NCBI GenBank assembly: GCA_013399855.1 | Contig: VXAY01000172.1 | Coordinates: forward strand, 4,225,957 to 4,289,956 | Direction: 5' to 3' | Length of the DNA: 64,000 nt | DNA from: Oxyruncus cristatus | Lineage: Eukaryota > Chordata > Aves > Passeriformes > Cotingidae | Part shown: piece after piece, positions 56,471-64,000 of the stretch | How positions within the stretch are numbered: the first letter of the stretch is position 1 | Layout of the letters: every line of letters starts with the position of its first letter | Notes under the pieces: model-generated | What the model saw: the letters and a program-made list of their open reading frames with translations, nothing else | Told to the model about the DNA's origin: nothing | The model's database searches: none | Position numbers and translations under genes: made by a program

Positions 56471-59400
56471 AAATACTAGCTTCCAGGAAAAATGAGGCAA
56501 ACAGTATTGGAGGATTTAAAATGAAGCAGTGACATAATTTCTAAATGCAAGACAAAATATCAAAACAGATGTAAGATGCATCCAGAGCACAGGTCTAGTG
56601 TGCTGTGTCTTGGTATCCCTTCTTCCTGACGGAATAATATTATACGAAGGGGGATGAGACATGGTCCAAACAAAGCCAAAGAATATTCCTTGGAAACTAA
56701 GTCTGTTTTCCCTGAAACCAAGCATCTGGCAAACCATTTCTTTGTACTTCCCCCTGTTTACTGGCTTTGACCATAGCTGAAGTTCTTACAGTGCTAATCC
56801 TCACCTCTGCGAAGTGGCCCTTGGCCAGCCAGCAATCCTCTGCAAACTGGGGGTGAGTACTTTGTACCTGGCCAGAAAGGACACTGTAACAACACATTTG
56901 TGCTTGTTCCATGAACAACTGCTGTCTGCTTCTCTGCAGGTCACCCTTCACCCTGACAATGCTTAACATCAAAGTTGTCACTTTATATGAAAATCACTGA
57001 AGACTTGAATGGGAGAGGATGTGTTGGAAAAATGGTCAGGTGTCACAAAATAGCTGCATAGAATACCCTGAGTTACCTCCTTTTCATTCAAGAGAAATCA
57101 TATTAGAGATAACAAAAGACGGTAACTTACCTGGAAATAGCATTTAAGATTCTGGTATCATCAATACAAGAAAATAACTCCATCAAGTTTGTGAAAGTGC
57201 ACTTGGATTTAGGATCATTCATTACAAATACACTCACCCCAGCAAGATTCTACTTGTAGATTTCAAAGGTCTAACTGGCCTTGCTCAGTTGCACAGAGCA
57301 ATTTTTTGCCATAGAAAAGAGTGACATCAACTACATCAGTCATTATCCAACTGAACAGAAATGACTTTCTGATAATTCCTATTTCTTATGCTCACCTACC
57401 CTGGCCAAGTATTAGGAAAATCAAGCTCCTCTACATGAGGAGTAGTGCCCTAAGACTCCAAGATGCACAGCAGAGAAGCATTTTCATGTTATTGTTATTC
57501 TGTCAGAAAGATGTTTCTCCTTTCAACAAAAGTGGGTAATAATGTTTTCTACTCCTTGAAAAAGATTCTTTAACTTTAAATAAAAGATAATACCTTTGTT
57601 TCAAGTTGAACTTTCAAAGTGTAACAATTGCTTCTGTGATGAGACCTTCTACTTGAAGGTGAGTTAATTTTATGCTCAAAGCAGTGTTTTTCTCTTTTTA
57701 CATATACATACACACCATTATTCTGCCTTGTTTGCAGCATTGTCTGTTGAAACACAATCAGTTTTTAAGAACAAATAATCTACTCATTAGTCTAACTGAA
57801 AAAAACTTTAAAGAAATTCAGCATTTGTATCAAATGAGTAACAAATCAGACTTTGTATAGTTCGAAAGAACAAAACCTTAATATATGAGCTATCCTTCGC
57901 TAACTAGGTTTATCTATGGTTGGTGTAGGATCAGTAGATCTTGTGGTTTTTTCTTAAACATCTCAAATTGGTTTTAACTTAAGTATTAGGTAATTAAAAC
58001 AATCCTTGGGGCACTATGCCTAGAGGCATTTTCCAGAGAGACTGAAAGGGGCCCACCTTAAAGGATGCATTTTATTGCCTCATCTTCTGTCAGAATACTG
58101 ACAAAGCTGCTTGCAAAAATTAAATTATTTCAGTCAAGGTTTTATGTAGTGAACTTATTTAGGGATCATATGTGGAATTAGCAATTTTTAAAAAAATTAA
58201 GTCTTAAGGTAGAGGCATGGATGTGAAAAGGCACTGGTAGCGGACAACAGAAAAAAACCCAAACAAAACTGGTATGTTTTATTTATCCCAATCATTGTTT
58301 TCTATTTTAATCTGATGCCTTGAAAAGTGTCCCACTTGGAGAAGAGTGTGGAAAAAACATCTATCTTTAGAAAGCTGTCTAATCTTAACCAGACAAATTT
58401 AAACAACTTTGTTATAATGAAAAAAGTGAATATCATCAGTAAAAGAAAGGATTGAGGCTTTAGTTGTTATGTATTTTCCTACTTGGCTGCACTTGTATTT
58501 TATAAGTGTTTAGATTTCATTAAATGTGAAATGTTTGCATTTTGAAAGATTATAATGCCTATTTTTTTTCAGTAACTAGTTTGTATTGTAGTACTAGCTT
58601 GTCTTAGCTTTTTGACACACGAGCTACTATAGGTTAAGATTTTAAAGAGATCTTAGATTATTGCCTAAATCTCTTGAAAATGGGACTTCATATTCTACAT
58701 CCTGTTGCAAACTGATGAGATTTCAGGTTGCAATTCACATAGGGAAGCTGTATCGAAAACTTAATTTCCAACCTATCTGTATATCAAGCATGCAGAGGAA
58801 AAAAATCCAAGTGCTTCATCAGGATTTCTCGTAGGATTGTTGTGTTAACTATCTGTAAGGAATGAAAGGACACTTGTATCTGGCTTTCTATTCTGATTGT
58901 GAAAGCCTCTGTAAAAATGAATTGTCTTTGGTCTCTGGTATTGTTCTCAGTATGCTAACCTGGTTGTTGCCATAGTGATACTGTGTTACATCATGGGAAG
59001 ATGCATTAGGTGGATTTCTTCTTCATTTTCCTGTTTACCCAAAGTTTACATTGTAATTGGTGTAAAATCTAGTTTGCTGTCCCAACTGATTTTGAATGCT
59101 CTCTGAAATGCCCCAAATTGTGAGTTAAAAGCATGTTGCAGGAATGCTGGCGTCCTTTTGCCATGTGTCCTCACAGCTGATGGAAAGATCTGGTTGGTTT
59201 GTGATGTTCAGCTCTTTCTTCAGGCTTTGAACTATTTTTTCTCATTTTTGCCTAGTAATGAAAGAAAAACATGAAAGGAGATTTGTTCGTCTGCTGCTTG
59301 TCCATGATTATTATTATGGGCCAACTGATCTCTCATGTGTCAGATTTCAAAATGTTCCCAGGTCTTGTCCTACCCGGACTTCTGGAGCCCTCTTGGCTTG

Positions 59401-60820
59401 GGGATGATTAGGAGTTCTCCAAACCTTGAGTGCAGGAACAGTAACAGCAGTTCTCAGGCAGGGCTCAGATAGCCCTGTGCTTCCTGTGCCATAGCCACAG
59501 TGTAATTACCTACCATTTGGGTAGAGTTTGTACAAATCTTTTAGAAATTAATCCTTAGTAGGAGAAATGCCACTTATTGAACACGGTCCTGTGCTACTTT
59601 CTCAAGCCTCAGTTTCCAGCAGGTGCTCTGCACTGCACTGCAGTTCTACCCTTGGGTGCAGTGCTGCCATCACTAATGTCTGCTGGCTCACAGCAGGACC
59701 ACTGGTGAGGGTCTGACAGTCCAGTAACAGCAGGTGGGAGGCAGAGATGGAGCCAAAAGAAGAATCACACTCTGGCTATCCAGCTTACTAATTTTGTTGA
59801 TGTGCCCTACGGTTGATGAAAGTTAGTAAACTTTTAAACAGAAAAAGAAAAACAACAGGAGGAGCAGCGGTGAACAATCTGAACACTGTACAGTAGGGAA
59901 AGCAGTGCCACTCCATGGCCCAGGTGGCAGAGAGCACTTCAAATTTGTTCCAGAGCTAGCTTCAGTTGCCTGATCCTTGTTCCTGCTGTTTGAGGTTTCA
60001 GCTGTCTAACCCTTAAAATGAGTCCACCTCCCTCTGCTTTTGCTGTCTTATCCTAAATAGCCACAAATTACAAAAGGCTGCCAGTAATTTTCTGCAGAAA
60101 ACAGCAATTGAAAACAGCTGTTTGAACTTCTTAACGGTGTTGACAACTGAATGCAAGGTGGACTAGGGTGAAAGCAGACTGCAATAGCAATATTCAAAGG
60201 TAATGTGAATTTGCTTTATATATGGACTTGTCTAGGTATAGTTCTTGTGACAGGAGATGATCTCTGTATGTATATGTGTGTGTGCATGTTCTTTGACACA
60301 CTTACAGACATACCCAAGCACTTATTTCAGTGTAGAGTTCAGAAGCTATGGAACTTAGAAAAACAGGATATTGCTATAAAATAGCTAATTCTGCTCAGCT
60401 TTTTGCATGGTTTTATTTGTCTGCCTGGAAGCTCTTTTAACAGCAGAAAAATCATGATCTCTATTGACAATTCAGCTGTTGAAACACTTCAGTGAAAGCT
60501 CTGATGATAGATGGGTGCACAGAAAAATCAACAGCTTTCTCTATTTTGCCTTTCTGCTACTGTGCTTCATAAATTAGACAGATGAAAGCTTAGTGAGAGT
60601 CTGCTCTGTACTAGGCGCAGTTTCAGGGTTCCTTTATTTAGGCAGCCTGCTGAGTACCACATAAAATCTGTGTAAATACATTTGATCCTGTGAAAAAAAG
60701 ATTTACTTTTTCATGACGACACTACCCACATCAGACTACTGATTTTTTCTCTTTTAGAAGCAAAACAGGGAAGTAGGAAATTACTAATTGTGCTTGGGGA
60801 CTACTTTTTTTTTTTTTTTT
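56471..60820. other. Intergenic region downstream of CENPF
   Basis: No exon, RNA gene or interspersed repeat that I recognise. Open frames are short and lack protein-like character. In human the next gene, KCNK2, lies far downstream, and none of its exons is recognisable here. An RFX/X-box-like word occurs at 58966-58981. Confidence 0.7.
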
Positions 60821-60902
60821 NNNNNNNNNNNNNNNNNNNNNNNNNNNNNNNNNNNNNNNNNNNNNNNNNNNNNNNNNNNNNNNNNNNNNNNNNNNNNNNN
60901 NN
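60806..60902. other. Poly-T run and assembly gap (82 N at 60821-60902)
   Basis: A T homopolymer leads directly into the N run, and T continues immediately after it. The gap therefore sits within a homopolymer or T-rich repeat, and its length may be arbitrary. Confidence 0.97.
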
Positions 60903-63900
60903 TTTTTACAGAAAGGAAAATATTCTGTGTTCTTTTGACCCCAAGTTGAAAAATACGCTTTTTTCAGTACTATTGCTGGTATTTAGGGATGTGCATGGCT
61001 TTAGGCCCTGCCTGGCACTGAGGGATGGAAGACTTTAGTTCTCCTGATGGGAGCATAGTTTGGATTAAATTAATTTTGGATTAACTTAATTAACTTGGAT
61101 TCCAATCACAGAGGCTAAAAGTAGTAAAGGAGATGGCCAATTGGATTTTTTTTTCTTGTCAATATCTTGTGAGCAATTACAGAGGGAAAGAATCTGTTTT
61201 GTGATTCCTGAATCTTCTACTTGCTCAACTGCTTGTTTAACTTGGTTAGCTGCTCTTCTGCCTCTCTTTTTATAGGAATGTTTTGTGTCTGGCTTTTGAT
61301 ATTATCTTCAGATCAACAAATCTACTGCTGAGACAGACAGCTACCCATGAAAGTATTGGTTTATATCAAAGAATCTAAATAACAACGTCCAATTAACTGC
61401 ACATCCTCTTACACAGTGTTTTCAGCATGTGTAGGAAGGGTACTAAATTATTTGTTCAGGTGTCTTGATCCCCTTTGCTAACTCTTTTGACAAAGCAGCA
61501 TGCTTGTGTTGTACGCATCATTGTCATGTTCAAATGCTAAAATGACATGGGAAAAAATGAAAGGTCAGTGAACCAGCTGCAGGGAAGACAATATAGCCTT
61601 AAATGCTCTGCCAGAGCTTCTAAAATGTAGGTTAGTTGGCGGGTTGAGTTCACATTGTGTTTGGCTACAGCTTAGAACTAAAAACTGGGGAAAATAGGCT
61701 TTTCTTTGCTCTAAAGCTGATGCTTTGAAAAAACACACAGTCATCCTAACCTGTTGTAGGACTGGTGCTGGAATAGCCATATTCCATACCCAGATAACAC
61801 GTAAAGGGTTGTTCCCTGCTCTGATGAAAGCTAAAAAAGGAGAGCAAGAGCTAATGAAGATTTTTTTTTTTCCCCCACTTGTTTCTTAACCCATACCTCT
61901 TCATCAGCAGAGGAAAGTGGGGGATTTTGCAGTCATTTTAAAGGCAGTTCTCCTGGTTTCAGGCACCACAGTTGCTATTTCTGCATTGCTGTCTAGGCTA
62001 CATTGAAAAAAATGTTGATGGGAAAGTATGTGATTGCTGGCTTGCTGTAGCAGGCAGGAGGATTCCACAAATTCACATCATCCCTGTGGTACACTGGAGA
62101 TACTTCTATAAATTCAGTAATGCAGCTATGATTATTCTTCTCCTCGCCTCCCAATTAACCAGTACTGCACATATTGTTCCCTGTCAAATATCTTATTTTG
62201 TCAGATGCCAGAGAGCAGTGTTGTTCTCTTTTCAAATTGCTGGTTTGATTTCTGGCAGGACTTGATTGCTTTAAAATGTTCTTTCTGCATCCATTTTCCT
62301 CAATACTTAATTAACTGGAGAAAACGGCTGAAATGAGGTTTCAGTTAAGTAGGTGTTTCACTTTTGTCCCCACTATCTCATTCATTTATTTTCTCTAAGT
62401 CACTCAAGTAGTCTCAGAGACTTTCTTTTCCCTTTGCAAGACATTTTGCAGTCCAGATTATCTCTCTTTTAGCTAAACCCTCCCGGAAAATCCCGTTCTG
62501 GAAAGAAGGACAGAGACAAGACTGCAGAAGAGGTGGTGAAAACTGCCTGCAGTCAACTAACCTGGAGCAGAGCTTTATGAAACACATTGCATAAAGTAGC
62601 AGCAAATTTACCTTCTCTTTGTAAGAATAATGTGGAAGACTGACACATTATAGCTTAGGACTGCATGTAGTCCAACATTATGTCTACCACGTGCACAGGT
62701 TCCTCAGAGGTAAGACACCAACTTGAACATCCAGAATTCATTGGAGTAAAACAGGCCTTTTTTCATGTTTTTCTGTGACCCTGTGTGTTTCGCTATTTCA
62801 GCCTTAAAAAGAGCCAAGACTATTGTAGCTAAATACATGAGTGATCCACTGTAATCATAATGGGAGAAGGGAAAATGGTGATGAAATCTGCAGTCCATAG
62901 TTGGGATTGCAGATAGTTGTCAGCAGGCAGGCATTTCACCTATCTTGAAAAATACATTAGTAGATTCTCAGTGGCAGATGATTGCAGAATGGACTGAGAG
63001 TGCCTGACCAGTGTGGTTTGACTTACTTGAGACTGAGAAAATTATTAATATTACCGTAAGAATGAATCAAATGGAAAATGAATTATGGATTAATCAATTA
63101 GGATTGCTAGAGCATCCTCACTGAGCTTTGCTTTATTAGGAGATGATGATCATGATAGCCTTTTTGTTCTATAAAGGAAGACCTGTGGGTATTCATGACA
63201 TGGAATGGAGTCTAGAAGCTGTCATAGAGAAGGGGGAAAGGATGGGCAGACTCTGAGGAACTTACTGGGAAAATTCCAGTTCAATTTGAAGATCATTATA
63301 ATGGGCAGTCAATCTTAGGCACTTTAACAGAAGAGTAGTTGCTCCTGTTGAAACTTATTAAAGACAATGAATACTCTCCATGAGTTGGAAACACATAATG
63401 TCAAGTGCTTCAAAAGAAATCACTTTTGTAGGTCAGACTACCAGTGTTCAGAAAATATGGAGCAATACAAACTCCTTGTGATAAGGATCCAATGGATTCC
63501 TCCATCCACACATGTCAAACTGACTGATGAGATTTGCAGTCTTCAGTATCTTATTCTTTTGAGAAGTTTATGGCCTGATAGACATTAAGAAATACCCAAG
63601 AGTAATGAAAAGAGCAACTTTCTAAAACCTATTCTATGGCGCTAAAAGGATTCTTACAATAATTTCTGGACTAATACAAAAGTTACTAAAACCTATTCCC
63701 AAGGCTATTCTTTGTAAATATTATAAGGTAATTTTTTATCTTCCGTGTTCTGTGTTGCTGAGTTGACTGCTAAAGTGAACCTTCAACAAAAGGGAAAAAA
63801 TCCAGTACAGCAGCCAAGGCAATGGAAGGCTGTGAGGACTATGAGAGTTTGTGGCCAGGCCCGCACAGTGCTGAGCCAGCAGATTCAATCCTGTGTTGTA

Positions 63901-64000
63901 ACTATGAGTTAACTGTGTTTTAACTATGAAAGTTCCCCCTCTAGATCTCATTGTGAAGCTTGGTGACATATAACTAAATCACAGTTTGGGGTTAGGCTTG
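60903..64000. other. Intergenic region at right edge
   Basis: AT-rich sequence with no recognisable gene or interspersed repeat. Several open frames of 60-100 codons occur on both strands (for example 61972-62265), but none shows a domain, a signal of splicing, or homology known to me. Confidence 0.65.

Noticed and set aside
61972..62265. 97-codon open frame near the right edge as a small gene or KCNK2 exon
   Set aside because: No resemblance to KCNK2 pore or transmembrane segments, no splice sites at exon-like positions, and no recognisable homology.
1..64000. CRISPR arrays, bacterial-type operons, tRNA or rRNA genes
   Set aside because: None seen. The window is vertebrate nuclear DNA with intron-split genes and LINE fragments, and no cloverleaf or rRNA-like stretch was recognised.

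Overview
The window looks like a stretch of bird chromosome. It carries several CR1 retrotransposon fragments of avian type and intron-rich vertebrate gene structure. It contains one large protein-coding gene that I can reconstruct end to end. Two runs of N (4005-4028 and 60821-60902) are assembly gaps.

The main content is the gene for centromere protein F (CENPF, mitosin) on the + strand. Its CpG-island promoter and non-coding exon 1 lie near 15.7-16.33 kb. The ATG is at 16954, in exon 2. The stop is at 56102-56104, and a canonical AATAAA follows at 56446. I placed 19 coding exons. Every junction is GT-AG, every phase agrees, and the joined CDS is 8841 nt (2946 codons plus stop). Two very large exons (3443 and 2298 nt) encode most of the coiled-coil rod. 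The C-terminus keeps the nuclear localisation clusters, the FADIPTGK / SPYILRRT block and a CKVQ farnesylation box. Compared with human CENPF, the internal ~177-residue tandem repeat appears here as one copy only.

Region by region: 1-3.88 kb has no coding exon. 3.35-4.56 kb is a second CpG island with a strong splice donor on the - strand. By vertebrate synteny it is probably the 5' end of PTPN14, running away from CENPF, which would make 1-3.88 kb its first intron. 4.56-15.7 kb is intergenic and holds ancient MIR-like and CR1-like fossils and a broken, intronless copy of the germ-cell RNA-binding gene DAZL (about 10.43-10.82 kb, possibly longer). 16.2-56.5 kb is CENPF, with CR1 insertions in several introns; one ends about 60 bp before the exon 15 acceptor. 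56.5-64 kb is gene-poor, with nothing recognisable beyond low-complexity tracts.

I did not find a previously undescribed system. The points most worth checking are the single-copy repeat state of CENPF, the DAZL retrocopy (processed pseudogenes are scarce in birds), the CDE/CHR cell-cycle promoter module, the CR1 next to exon 15 with a decoy acceptor, and a clustered palindrome/hairpin in intron 11.
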